A stretch of DNA of 64,000 nucleotides from Asparagopsis taxiformis (Eukaryota; Rhodophyta; Florideophyceae; Bonnemaisoniales; Bonnemaisoniaceae): contig JALQPE010002763.1 of the NCBI GenBank assembly GCA_030407315.1, positions 1 through 64,000 of the forward strand, given 5' to 3'. A model generated the notes under the pieces. That model had not been told where the DNA came from and made no database searches. It worked only from the letters and a program-made list of their open reading frames with translations. Both the position numbers and the translations under genes were made by a program. Each line of letters begins with the position of its first letter. Position 1 is the stretch's first letter. Below, piece after piece: positions 19,970 to 29,584 of this stretch.

Positions 19970-20046
19970 AATTAGTGCAGTAAATGTGACGTTGGCTAGA
20001 AGGCTTATCATGTAGTACATTATCAATAGAGTGCTGCGATTTAGAT

Positions 20047-23000
20047 TTATTCTTCTTCATTATCATCTGTGAACTGGTAATCAGTGTTGGTGTAGAAGCG
20101 GTTGAGATAGAAACGGTGGTCCGACCAGTGCATTTGTTTCGTAAATGGCTTGACTGGAAAGTTACTTCGTACGATGTGCACGGTGCCAGATATAGTAGAT
20201 GCAGGAATGAGGTCAAACCAAGGACCACCTGCACTGTGGGATGCAGTGTCATTGCTGTCAACGGATCCGTTGTCCGGGTCCCATGTGGACCACTTTAAAC
20301 AAATGCACCCAAGTGATTTTTCCACAGCGGTTTTTGGGGCAAAGCAGGTCATATACTGAACGAAAGCGAGTTCTACAGGTTGAAACAGGTTTGGAGACTG
20401 CAGGCGTACCAGTGCCAGGACGCGCCCTACCCATATGGTTCTGTAGTCATCGGCAGTTCCGGAGATGACGACAAAGGAGTACTGCGATCTCTTTGCGAGG
20501 CCGAATGATGAAGTTGCAAAGACGCGCTGCTGCTTGTGCCTCGACACGTTTGTGGGGCGAAGCATGCCACTGTGCGGGTCAAAGTCGTCGGCATCTGGGA
20601 CGTACCCTCCCATGACGTAGGCGGACTTTACCGCGGTGACGGAAATGTCCATGTCATGTATTGGAGGGCCTTCTGCCGTGGCGCGCAGTCTAGCGAGGGT
20701 GAGGAACGCTTGTGCAGCTGTGTCACCGAGTTGCTGGAATAGCGTTATGGTGCCAGACAGGAACGAGGAGTTGTGCAGAGGCAAAAGAGTGGCAGGATCG
20801 GGCTGTCCGTCGATATCTGCAACGAGGAGGGTTGCATCGGGCAGCAGGGAGGCAAAGTCGTGCAGTGCAACGGTGAATCCGTCGCGAACGAGTACTGCAC
20901 CGTCTGTGGGCGATATCATGCGTGCGTTTCCCAATGTGTTCGATGGGGTGTGACCAGTTGGAGTGGCCAAGGAGAATTCCATGTGGCGAATAGTCTCTTC
21001 TATGGCTGTGGAGCGCCTTCGAGAGGTTTTCCTATAAGTCTGTTTGAACAGAAGATGCGAGTGTTCGTAGGGGCCTACATCGATGTGTTCCAGGGCGCCA
21101 TATCTCTGCAAGTCACCGGGAAGATGGTCAAGAAGATGGAACTTGAAAGTTTTGAGACCTGTGGTGTGGAATGGGCCGAGGGTGGAGAGCATTGATTGTT
21201 TGAAATAGGAAATGGATTTCTGGAGGCTTTCAAGTTCGGCGGCAGTCCAGTGCTTGATGCGACCGCGTTTCATGACCCATGCAACGAGGTCAGAGTATTG
21301 CGTGCAGATGGAAGTGAGGGGGGCTGTCTCTACTTCGTCACAGCATGTGTCAATGAATGCTGCGATGAAAGGGAACACCATGTCGACATGGTGATAGTCT
21401 TTGGCTGCGAGCATGCCGCGTATGCCGTCCTCCGTGAAGAGGCCGTTCAAATTGGTGCCCTTCTCACCCTTGGAGAAGTCGACATGAAGACCGGTGATGT
21501 AGTAGTCGCGTTCGATAGCGGACAGAATGCTGTTTGAGCCGGCGAGGATGGATTTTTTGACCTTCTTGAAGGTGCGAGGTGTCCCGGAACGGGAGGCAGT
21601 GGTGGTGGTGAGGTCTGGGGAGCTGAGGCGGTGGACAATGCACTGTTTGATGAGCTTTGAGATGCCGAGGTGGAGATTGTGCAGAGGCTCGAAGGAGAAA
21701 ATGTTGTAGGGGTCTAGGGGACTGTTGCTGGGTAAAAGAGCGGTCGATTCGAGGACAGAATGTTGTTCGAGGAGGGAGAGAGCTTCGAGCGGAGCAGTTG
21801 TATGCTCCTGAGCGCTCTCTTGGCGTGCAGAGCGTGTATCATCGAGGGAGCGGGGCTGGTGTGGCGCGGTGGATTCAAGTTGAGTGGCGGGGATGTAGCA
21901 GCGGTGGCAGGGATGTGTGGTGGTAGTGCTGTTGCGAGTGCATGACAGCTCTTTGGCCTCTGGAAAGTCGCAGCAATAATTGGCTAGGATGGGAAAGCAT
22001 TGGCGGGCAGTTGCAGTGGAGTCTGTGCAGGGGAACCCGGAAGAGAACGCGGTGGATAGGGACGAAAACACTTTTTCGAGTGCTTTATGAAGAATATCAA
22101 TTTTGCGAGCGCGACTAGCAGAACTAGAGGTTGTCGGCATTTCATCACCGAACAAGGCGTTGGACGAAGGGTTAACAATGTACGGAAGATACCCGACGAT
22201 GGTGAGGCCGGTACGGATGCAGTGGCGACGGAGGGGGGCGGAGAAGTTGAGCAGTGTGACGTGTATGGGGTATGCGACGATTGCGGAGCTCTTGAGGCTT
22301 GTGCTGCTCTTGTCGGAGTACACTTGGAGGAGGCCGGCAAAGGAGGAAGCGGTGGGATCATTTTCCTCTGCCCATACGACCTGTGGATCTTCCGAGAGCT
22401 GCACGCGCTGTCTAGTAACCTGGTGCAGCGTTTTCGCGAATTCTGTGTGTAGGGGATGAGAAAATATTGCGGTGCCGTCTGGGGCGGTCTGTGGGGAGGG
22501 GTGGAAGAGAGTATTTTGGTCGTTAGCCAGTGCTAACTGCCTGCGGAGCATGTCGACTGGGTCGCGGAGGTACAGCTGTGCCGAGTACTTACCAGTTTTG
22601 TCTGGAATGATGTGGCTCTTGTAACCTTCGGTGCGGAAATGTGTTTCGACCATGGAAGCGGTAACGTGGCGACATTCTTCTACGGTGCGAACGGCGCTGT
22701 TGAACTTTTCTAGGGAGAATGCGGGGTCTTGTAGGATGGTGATGACTTCGCTCACGCGGCCAGCGCCGGCCTTGTACTCGAGGGTTGTGAGACTGGCGGC
22801 GAGGGATTGCACGAGGAGGTCTGCGCGGGAGGGGGTTGAGGTTGGTGGCAGTGAAGCGTCACAGGGTGAGTCGCTGGAGGAAGCACGACCAGATTCTGGG
22901 TCTGGGGAGCTGGGTTGCGGGGAATCATGGTCGCCGTTTCGAGCAGGCTCATGGGTGACGGCAGGGACACGAGCGTTGTTGAAATGTTGGGGAGAGGGGT

Positions 23001-23088
23001 TGAAACGGTAGCGACACGTTCGCTCATGCAGCGCGAGCGCATAAGCATCTACGCAGTAGTAGAAGCACCCTTCATACTTGCATTCCAT
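20047..23088 (-). CDS. KDZ/Plavaka-like transposase with C2HC zinc finger
   Basis: This is an intact 1013-codon frame on the minus strand. The N-terminus carries a C-x4-C-x12-H-x3-C finger (residues 3-25). A Ser/Pro-rich linker follows, then the block QVYSDKSSTSLKSS with its first candidate catalytic aspartate at about 259. Next are the block FSFEPLHNLHLGISK (about 463-477) and the block VGPYEHSHLLFKQTYRK with a candidate glutamate near 673. This spacing and wording is what I know from Plavaka and related KDZ/CACTA-superfamily transposases. The exact subfamily is inference. The C-terminus is acidic (DDNEEE), with AATAAA overlapping the stop region. It is convergent with the coiled-coil gene (77 bp apart). 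It would mobilise the 4312-25557 element if the terminal repeats are its substrates. Confidence 0.7.
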   Translation of the reverse strand: MECKYEGCFYYCVDAYALALHERTCRYRFNPSPQHFNNARVPAVTHEPARNGDHDSPQPSSPDPESGRASSSDSPCDASLPPTSTPSRADLLVQSLAASLTTLEYKAGAGRVSEVITILQDPAFSLEKFNSAVRTVEECRHVTASMVETHFRTEGYKSHIIPDKTGKYSAQLYLRDPVDMLRRQLALANDQNTLFHPSPQTAPDGTAIFSHPLHTEFAKTLHQVTRQRVQLSEDPQVVWAEENDPTASSFAGLLQVYSDKSSTSLKSSAIVAYPIHVTLLNFSAPLRRHCIRTGLTIVGYLPYIVNPSSNALFGDEMPTTSSSASRARKIDILHKALEKVFSSLSTAFSSGFPCTDSTATARQCFPILANYCCDFPEAKELSCTRNSTTTTHPCHRCYIPATQLESTAPHQPRSLDDTRSARQESAQEHTTAPLEALSLLEQHSVLESTALLPSNSPLDPYNIFSFEPLHNLHLGISKLIKQCIVHRLSSPDLTTTTASRSGTPRTFKKVKKSILAGSNSILSAIERDYYITGLHVDFSKGEKGTNLNGLFTEDGIRGMLAAKDYHHVDMVFPFIAAFIDTCCDEVETAPLTSICTQYSDLVAWVMKRGRIKHWTAAELESLQKSISYFKQSMLSTLGPFHTTGLKTFKFHLLDHLPGDLQRYGALEHIDVGPYEHSHLLFKQTYRKTSRRRSTAIEETIRHMEFSLATPTGHTPSNTLGNARMISPTDGAVLVRDGFTVALHDFASLLPDATLLVADIDGQPDPATLLPLHNSSFLSGTITLFQQLGDTAAQAFLTLARLRATAEGPPIHDMDISVTAVKSAYVMGGYVPDADDFDPHSGMLRPTNVSRHKQQRVFATSSFGLAKRSQYSFVVISGTADDYRTIWVGRVLALVRLQSPNLFQPVELAFVQYMTCFAPKTAVEKSLGCICLKWSTWDPDNGSVDSNDTASHSAGGPWFDLIPASTISGTVHIVRSNFPVKPFTKQMHWSDHRFYLNRFYTNTDYQFTDDNEEE

Positions 23089-23536
23089 GTCGAGTTTTGA
23101 CGCAAAAGGGAGGATTGCGAGCTGAACAGGGGAGACTGTGCCGTCCAGATGCGACCAATTTTATTTTTGTGGTGCTTTCGAGACTTGGAATGTAACGTGT
23201 TCGTAGTTTTTTGGGTAGTAGTTTTGTGCTCACTCCAGCTGACATCCCAACGGTGGAATTTAACCGAGAGTTCAATCATTTCCAACTGTTACATCACATT
23301 GCGTGCTGGCAACGTGTGCATGGAAGGACGAACGACTGCCCTGGGAGATGAATTTTCAATTAATTCATTTGTAATAATAAACTTTTTTATTTCCAAACTT
23401 CGTGGAATCTGAATGTGCTTTACAGCGGATATGCCACAGATCATGTAAGGAAAGCAAATGGATTCTCATATATATGATTATATGTTTATATTCGTTGTTC
23501 TCGATCCGGATCTCTTTGTTCGGGGAATCAGAGACC

Positions 23537-24782
23537 ATGGCTTGGGCCATACTCAATCTCACTGCCGGCGATGATTTCGAGTATGCACAGCAAGACTTAA
23601 GCGGACGCAGAAAGCTGTCCGGTCGACGCCGCAGGCTCCACTCCGCCCTCATCACCGACTGATCTTCTTTGACCGACTTTGCTTTGTTCAGTGTAGAGGA
23701 TGGACGAAGGTACGTGCGCGAATCTTGAGGGTATGCATTGAGGGAAGCGTGGGTTTTGAGTCTGACTATTTCCGTTGATGCGATATTTTTCATTAGAAGC
23801 CTGTTGACTCATGGTGTGTATTGAGCGGAGGATGGAAGAGAGGTACGTGAAGTTTTGAAAGTATGCTGCGAGGGAAGGTTGGTTTTGAGTCTGACTGTTG
23901 TGGTTGATTCTGATGTTGTATAGATGATGCAGGAATGTTGATGACGGAAGGTAAGTTTCATTGAGTGCCAAGACTTGTTTTGCGAAGATATGGACTGCTG
24001 ACTATGATTATTATTCATTGCAAGGTTTTTGGATCATGGTTTGCATTGTGTGTAGGATGGATGAGAGGTACATTTGCGAGTTCTCAGGGTATGTAGCGAG
24101 GGAAACGTTGGTTTTCAATCTGACTGTTGCGATTGATTCCGATGTTGCGTAGGTGATGGAGGAATAGTGATGACGGAAGGTAAGTCACATTGGGCGCCCA
24201 GACCGGTTGTGCGAAGATGCGGAATGCTGACTACTTTTCTTGGCTACACGATTACGTGATTTATGGTTTTTATTGTGTGCAGGATGGAACAGGTAAGGTA
24301 AGTGTGCGAGTTTTGAAAGTAAGCAGCGAGGGAAGGTTGGTTTTGAGTCTGACTATTTCCGTTGATGCGATATTTTTCATTGGAAGCCTATTGAGTCATG
24401 GTGTGTATTGTGTGGAGCGAAGGTAAGTGTGCGAGTTTTGAAAGTAAGCAGCGATGGAAGGTTGGTTTTGGGTCTGACTGTTGTGGTTGATTCCGATGTT
24501 GTGTAGATGGTGCAGGAATGTTGATGACAGAAGGTAAGTTTCACTGAGCACCAAGACTTGTTTTGCGAAGATATGGACTGCTGACTTTGATTATTCATTG
24601 CAAGGTTTTTGGATCATGGTTTGTATTTTGTGTAGGATGGATGATTCACTCATCCTCTCGGAGAGGTAAGTAAGGGAGTTTCTAGGATATCTGTCGTGGT
24701 AAGCGTTGCTTTTGAATCTGACTGTTGGGGTTGATGTTTTGTATGTGATGCAGGAGTGGTGAAGCAGGAACGGCAGGACTGA
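23537..24782 (+). CDS. Microexon-array gene encoding a 13-residue repeat peptide (exons interrupted)
   Basis: Exons seen: 23537-23580 (tentative, ATG in GACCATGG), 23699-23709, 23831-23842, 23924-23950, 24056-24067, 24153-24179, 24283-24292, 24418-24422, 24507-24533, 24636-24665 and 24754-24782 (stop TGA). Introns of 81-125 nt start GTAAG/GTACGT/GTACAT. They contain CTGAC 35-95 nt before the acceptor and end in TAG, CAG or GAG. Lengths of 12 and 27 nt alternate, and nearly all joins are phase 1. The 10-nt and 5-nt exons restore phase between them. The joined frame has no internal stop and gives repeats of the form M-T-E-G-W-x-x-x-D-x-G-(M/I)-(L/V). TATATATGA lies about 65 nt upstream of the first ATG. 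No homologue is recognised. Alternatively this is a tandem duplication carrying splice sites without a used product. Confidence 0.55.
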
Positions 24783-25115
24783 AGGAGAGTGAAGAAGGGA
24801 TGTAGGAAGATGGGGAATGAAGCTGTGAGGTGTTTCTGGTATGTGTCTATTTTCGGGCATACGATAGAAGCGAGAGTGGTTTCAAGTGGTGTAAGATTTT
24901 GCTGACTATGTTCGTGTTTCATGTCTTGATGATTTAATGGGCTGGGGTGGTGTCGAGGAAAGCGGGGATGGAATTGGGAAGGAGCGGATTTTGTAATCTA
25001 GGTCGTGAGGGTTCTTGAAGTATGTGCGGATGGTGGTGCATGGCGTTCGGATGGTAGGGAGAACGCGATATTGAGGGAGATGGGTGATCGACGATATGCT
25101 GACAGGTATTTTGTA

Positions 25116-25215
25116 TTCTGGCTGGATACATATTCCGTATTCTGGCTGGATACGTATTTCCTATTCTAACCGGGTATTTATTTCCTATTCTGACCAGATA
25201 TGTATTCCCTATTCT
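25116..25215. repeat. Four degenerate copies of an about 27-bp unit
   Basis: Successive units resemble TATTCTGGCTGGATAC(A/G)TATT and degrade rightward (TATTCTAACCGGG, TATTCTGACCAGAT). The array lies in the right subterminal region of the candidate transposon. Confidence 0.7.
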
Positions 25216-25340
25216 AGAGAGACGTATTGTATACGAGCAGTTTCCTAAATGAGAGAATAAAATACGGTCCGATATGGGCCCTGAATTTACCATCCGCTGT
25301 AATTTCTTCCCTCCCGGTTTTCGCTGATATATTGTATACT

Positions 25341-25426
25341 GGATGTCGGGTCCTAGTATTCCGCCATATGTACTAGAGAAAGTGGATGTCGGGCCCTAGT
25401 ATTCCGCCATATGTACTAGAGAAAGT
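25341..25426. repeat. Two tandem 43-bp units
   Basis: Copies at 25341-25383 and 25384-25426 differ at one base (GGGTCC versus GGGCCC). Both contain CCTAGTATT and GTACTAGAGAAAGT, motifs shared with the terminal inverted repeats. Confidence 0.9.
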
Positions 25427-25510
25427 GGACGTCCGCATCCAAAACATTTTTATTTTTTTTGGACGCGGACGTTCATTTGTTCTAGTAAATCTCGGGGCCG
25501 ACTAGGACCC

Positions 25511-25557
25511 GTACTAGAGAGACTGGACGTCCGCGTCCACTTCCGAAAACACAGACG
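25511..25557 (-). repeat. Right terminal inverted repeat of the candidate transposon
   Basis: Read on the minus strand it begins CGTCTGTGTTTTCGGAAGTG and continues GGACGCGGACGTCCA. It matches the left repeat at 4312-4358 at 41 of 47 positions by eye. Confidence 0.7.
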
Positions 25558-26143
25558 TTACCACTACTCCACTACTTTTCTTTTCTGCCTGTGAGTACAT
25601 ATCTCAATTTGGGATGCAATGGTATTTGTTAAGGTACGTTAGTCTCCTAATCACCATCAATTTCCCTCTCCAATTCAACGTCACTAACTTGTTTCCTTTC
25701 TCTACATCATTTTTTCTTCTTCTCTTAATTTCCTAGCTTATTCATGCAGCTCAATCAGTTGATAGATTTCTAGACTTTTCTAGTAGTTTTAGTTTTACTC
25801 GTCGGAATAGTGTTAGTTGTAGTATCATTTTTAACATAGGGATTGTTTATTCTCAATGTAGCCTGCGCAAATAAACAAAACCAGAGTGAAGCTTCCCATA
25901 TCGCACCCTCTTAGATTGCTACCTATCCTACCGCGTATACCTCTCGCTAGCTCATAGTCACTACGAAATAAAAATTCCTAGCCGTACTATTCTGTCCATT
26001 CCCATATGAATACCGTCCATGCCACATCCTCATAGCGCTAGAACTGCCTTCCACTACCCCAGAAAGATGCCCACGACAGCGTGACGCTCCATCTCATCCA
26101 CCACTCCCAGACACCGAATTTTACTATATCAGGACACTACTTT
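25558..26143. other. Intergenic, no gene seen
   Basis: AT-leaning unique-looking sequence directly outside the right terminal repeat. No ORF or repeat worth naming was found. Confidence 0.5.
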
Positions 26144-26459
26144 TACTGTCTCCAGGTGCTGCCCAGGGCAGCACAAAGTACTGTCTACAGGTGCTGCCCA
26201 GGGCAGCACGAAATACTGTCTCCAGGTGCTGCCCAGGGCAGCACGAAATACTGTCTCCAGGTGCTGCCCAGGGCAGCACAAAGTACTGTCTACAGGTGCT
26301 GCCCAGGGCAGCACGAAATACTGTCTACAGGTGCTGCCCAGGGCAGCACGAAATACTGTCTACAGGTGCTGCCCAGGGCAGCACAAAGTACTGTCTACAG
26401 GTACTGCCCAGGACAGTGAAAATCACTGTCTCCAGGTACTGCCCAGGACAGTGCACCGT
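26144..26459. repeat. 35-bp tandem array of palindromes
   Basis: Seven regular 35-bp units (26144-26388) each contain the perfect hairpin GTGCTGCCC-A-GGGCAGCAC. Two decayed units follow with the changed palindrome ACTGCCCAGGACAGT. Variation is confined to a few bases outside the stem (CTCCAG/CTACAG, CAAAG/GAAA). Long ORFs across the array arise from the repeat itself and are not genes. Confidence 0.95.
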
Positions 26460-27955
26460 GTTGGTTCCATCTATTGTCCCAGGCAGCGTATTTCACTATC
26501 CGGCCATGTTGCCTTGGCCAATACAAAACACTATCCGCCAACACTGCCCAGTACAGTAAATTACATCATATCCAACTATTGAATAAATCATTAATTTTTA
26601 CTGTCTCCATTCACTGCCTCAGACAGTACTGTGAGACAGTGTTTTTTACTGTCTGCAGACAGTGTTCCGTACTGTCTGCCAGACAGTGCAAATCACTGTC
26701 TCCAAGTGTGGCATTAATTTTCATTTGCCGCATAGTGATTTTTACTGTCTCGCAGTACTGTCTGAGGCCCCCTTTTCAACACCGTAGTGTGGTTTATGTG
26801 TTGCAGACGCTGGCGAAATATAGCTATGGGCAGTCTAAAATGGGAAGGATATAAGTGCAGCTGATCGACGAATAGGTGCAATAGGCATGGTGAATGTGAT
26901 TCATATTTGAGTTGAATGGAGGAAAAAGAATATTGAAGTATGCCATGCTCATCCATTGAGATGGCTACCACTGCTGAGAGTGGAGATCTGGTTGTGGTAG
27001 GTGGAAACGCAGTATTATTAGGGATGGAGGAATATTGGTTTCCTTCTCAATGGGCGAAGAGTATTAACCGGTGATAGCTGTGCCGAAGCTACAGGGTGAA
27101 TCTAGTCGACGTATTGGCTTCACGGTTTATTACCGACGCAGATCGAATACTACAACCGCTGTCCGGCTGATGATCCGAAATCCAGGCATTGCTTTCTCGC
27201 CTACCGACATTGCAATATTTTAATTGCACTACCATCGTTGAGTCGATTCAAGTCAAGTAACAGCACGGTTGACGGGATAAAACTAGACCAATGGAACTGT
27301 CATCGACATAGAGTCTGAGGCGGGTGTTAGTTTGGTGTAGGCAAGGCAGCGCAACTCGATAATTTTGCATTCTAGAGACCTTTTTCCTTCACCTCCGCCA
27401 TGTGCTAGTTGCACGGATTTTGGCTTGCAATCTGTGTCCATTCTGCGTTCAATTTCGACATTGAGCCGGTCAATTCCAGCCAGGGCTCGGCAGGTTGCAA
27501 CCATCCTTCACTGATGGTCACCTTATTCCAACTAGATTACCATCCTCAGCCGCCTCCCTCGCACCCGAATACCTCGACAGCTACCACAAACTACGCAGCA
27601 GCACTCCCTCACCCCACCTTGTCGACTGTGCAATTGTCCAATTCCGCATAGTCCCAATTCTACTTCATCAGAACACCCCAACCATCGAATTCTCGGCTCC
27701 ACCCATCCAGGTCCACCGCCAAGTGGCCACGACTCACTTTTACTTCTCCGGGATACAAATAATAAAGAATGGCCTTAACGGCTTCGCAAGACACATCAGG
27801 GGGCAACAATCTCTCTCTTTATGACGTTTCTCACATTCGAGAGTCAAACATGTATATATAATTTTTTGGATAAAGACCTATGCATGTCATATAGATTCAT
27901 GATTGGGGTTCTGATCAATGATTTTTTGGACAAAAACTGGCGTGATTTATCTAGA
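26460..27955. other. Mostly unstructured stretch with scattered ACTGTCT motifs
   Basis: To about 26760 the sequence keeps decayed versions of the preceding array (ACTGTCTGCAGACAGT and similar inverted ACTGTCT pairs). From there to 27955 I see no gene, RNA or repeat. Confidence 0.5.
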
Positions 27956-28339
27956 TTACTCCTCTGGGATTTGAACAATGCATATGCCTTGTACCTTGGG
28001 ACGTAGTGCGCATCGATTCTCTAAAAACATTCCACACTCTTTCATTTTGTAGTGATCAACTGCTCTTGAGATCAGTGACTGGTAATTAGTTCTTTGAAGA
28101 TTTTTGAGCGCAGGAGCATGCTCCACGAAGCTACATCCATTACTGCTATAGTGGATGTGGGATTGTTGCTGACCACGGTGCATTTTGTAAACAAAATAGT
28201 ACACATTTCCTGAAAGAGGTAATTTCACAGTGCAAGAGTTGGGGGATTCCAGAGGTAGTTTACCCGTTCGTGAATATGCCATTACTTGATTACCCAGATA
28301 TTGCCTGTATTTCTTGTTCAGAAATAATTCAGAAGACAT
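27956..28339 (-). CDS. Hypothetical 127-aa ORF
   Basis: The frame starts MSSELFLNKKYRQYLG and has ordinary amino-acid composition, without low complexity. There are no transmembrane segments, signal peptide or motif I recognise. It ends about 100 bp before the composition switches to the GC-rich retroelement zone. It could be a small host gene, a fragment of a larger gene, or chance. Confidence 0.25.
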   Translation of the reverse strand: MSSELFLNKKYRQYLGNQVMAYSRTGKLPLESPNSCTVKLPLSGNVYYFVYKMHRGQQQSHIHYSSNGCSFVEHAPALKNLQRTNYQSLISRAVDHYKMKECGMFLENRCALRPKVQGICIVQIPEE

Positions 28340-28441
28340 TGTCGTGCAATTTTACAGTAAAACACTAGCAGTTTTTTTACCTTCTACCTCTTACTAGTCA
28401 TTTACATGTGATTCTACGTCCCTATTTCCACTAGGGTCTAT

Positions 28442-28621
28442 GGACGCTCCTTCGTGGAAGGCCGCCCGAGCCTAGCGGCCGCACTGCGCGAGGAAAAAGG
28501 AGAACGCACAAGAGACGTTAACGCACGTCGCGGGAGACACAGCAGTTGGCCCAGCGCGCCGTTCGTTCGCCATGCGAAAGCCGGTGCTCTTCGACACGGA
28601 AGCATCGGCAACGGTCACCCT
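28442..28621 (+). other. GC-rich flank with protease-like fragment
   Basis: Composition changes sharply near 28442. The plus frame just before the A-prime LTR reads KPVLFDTEASATVTL. This resembles the retropepsin active site (D-T-G-A-S) with glycine replaced by glutamate. It may be a remnant of a further retroelement into which A-prime inserted. The evidence is one short motif. Confidence 0.3.
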
Positions 28622-29423
28622 TGTAGGACCAGCCGGGGTGGCGATCGCTAAGGGAGTTCTAGAATTGCAGCCGTGTCAGGGCGAGGTGAACCGTAACGCG
28701 CTGGTTGAACTTGCGTTCGCGCGTCGCTCGGTCGCGCTGGCGAACGGGTGGTACAACGGCGGAACGCGTAGGGAACGATCGCAACACGGGATTCGCGGGC
28801 CGGCGCAAGCCGTGATCTCAGGGTGAGATCACCGAGTAAACTCGAGCACAACGCGATCCACACAGGGGTCGTAAATCCCTGGCCTGGTGGCGTGCGACGC
28901 AACGCGCGCTATCGCGGTGCGACGCAGTTCGACGATCAGTTTACGCGCAGCGCGCACGCGAACGTCGGCGATCGTGAGCAACCCGCACGCAACGTTCCAA
29001 CGCAATCGGTCCTCGCGATTCGCTAAACGCTTAACTCGTAGCTGCGAAGATGCTGGCTGTTTATTGGTAAAGTGCGAAGCAGAACGACCATTAATAGCTA
29101 ACTACTCAGGACAGGTTGTCCTTGCGCGGCCGGCCGGCGGCCGCTCGCTCGCACGCGAAAAGGGAAATATTTGGGAAAAAGACTTTCGTCATAAAAAACC
29201 CAAAAAGGGAAAATAAAGGGGGAAATTCGCAAAAGGCGCTACACGTGGCGCCAAGCTCGCAGGTTCGTTCGCGCGCACGCGTTCGCTCGGGCGCGCCGTG
29301 ACACGTAATCGGATCGCTACGCGTACGCTCGCTTACTAACTAACTAATTCGCGGATGCATGCGGACTCAGTCAGACGCAGTCGTTGCGAGCGCGCGCGCG
29401 TTGACCGAATAAATTGCATCACA
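28622..29423 (-). repeat. 3' LTR of A-prime
   Basis: Read on the plus strand it runs TGTAGGACCAGCC to TTGCATCACA, about 802 bp. It is a diverged inverted counterpart of the LTRs at 39092, 51472 and 61981. TG and CA termini are present. Confidence 0.85.
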
Positions 29424-29431
29424 CTCCCCCC
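29424..29431 (-). other. Polypurine tract of A-prime
   Basis: On the minus strand GGGGGGAG abuts the LTR, identical to the tract at 51464-51471 of element A. Confidence 0.75.
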
Positions 29432-29584
29432 GACTAACTCCACAGTGCGTCCTCGCGCGTCATCTTCTCGCGCATACCTTCCGTTGCTTCTTCTCGCGTC
29501 TGCTTCTCTTTTTCCTCGTTCTTTCGTTCTTTCTCCCCTACTCACGTTCTCCGTTTGGCCATCGTCACCTGTTCCCTCGTCGCG

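Larger units (their letters stand above)
4312..25557. mobile_element. Candidate 21.2-kb DNA transposon with epigenetic cargo
   Basis: Two 47-bp segments at 4312-4358 and 25511-25557 are inverted copies of each other and face outward with CGTCTGTGTT. Both are followed inward by further GGACGTCC and CTAGTA motifs. Between them lie a KDZ/Plavaka-like transposase, a ParB/dioxygenase fusion, a methyltransferase/SET fusion, a coiled-coil gene and a microexon gene. The two flanks also mirror each other in strand composition: pyrimidine-rich on the left, purine/G-rich on the right. I could not define a clear target-site duplication (left flank ends CTT, right flank begins TTA), so the outer boundary is provisional. 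Alternatively, several smaller elements sit side by side and share terminal motifs. Confidence 0.5.

Noticed and set aside
26144..26459. CRISPR array
   Set aside because: Units are contiguous 35-bp repeats without unique spacers, and the genome is eukaryotic.
26081..26582. ORFs of 110-125 codons over the 35-bp array
   Set aside because: The repeat length allows open frames in several phases. The products are pure repeats and appear in more than one frame and strand.
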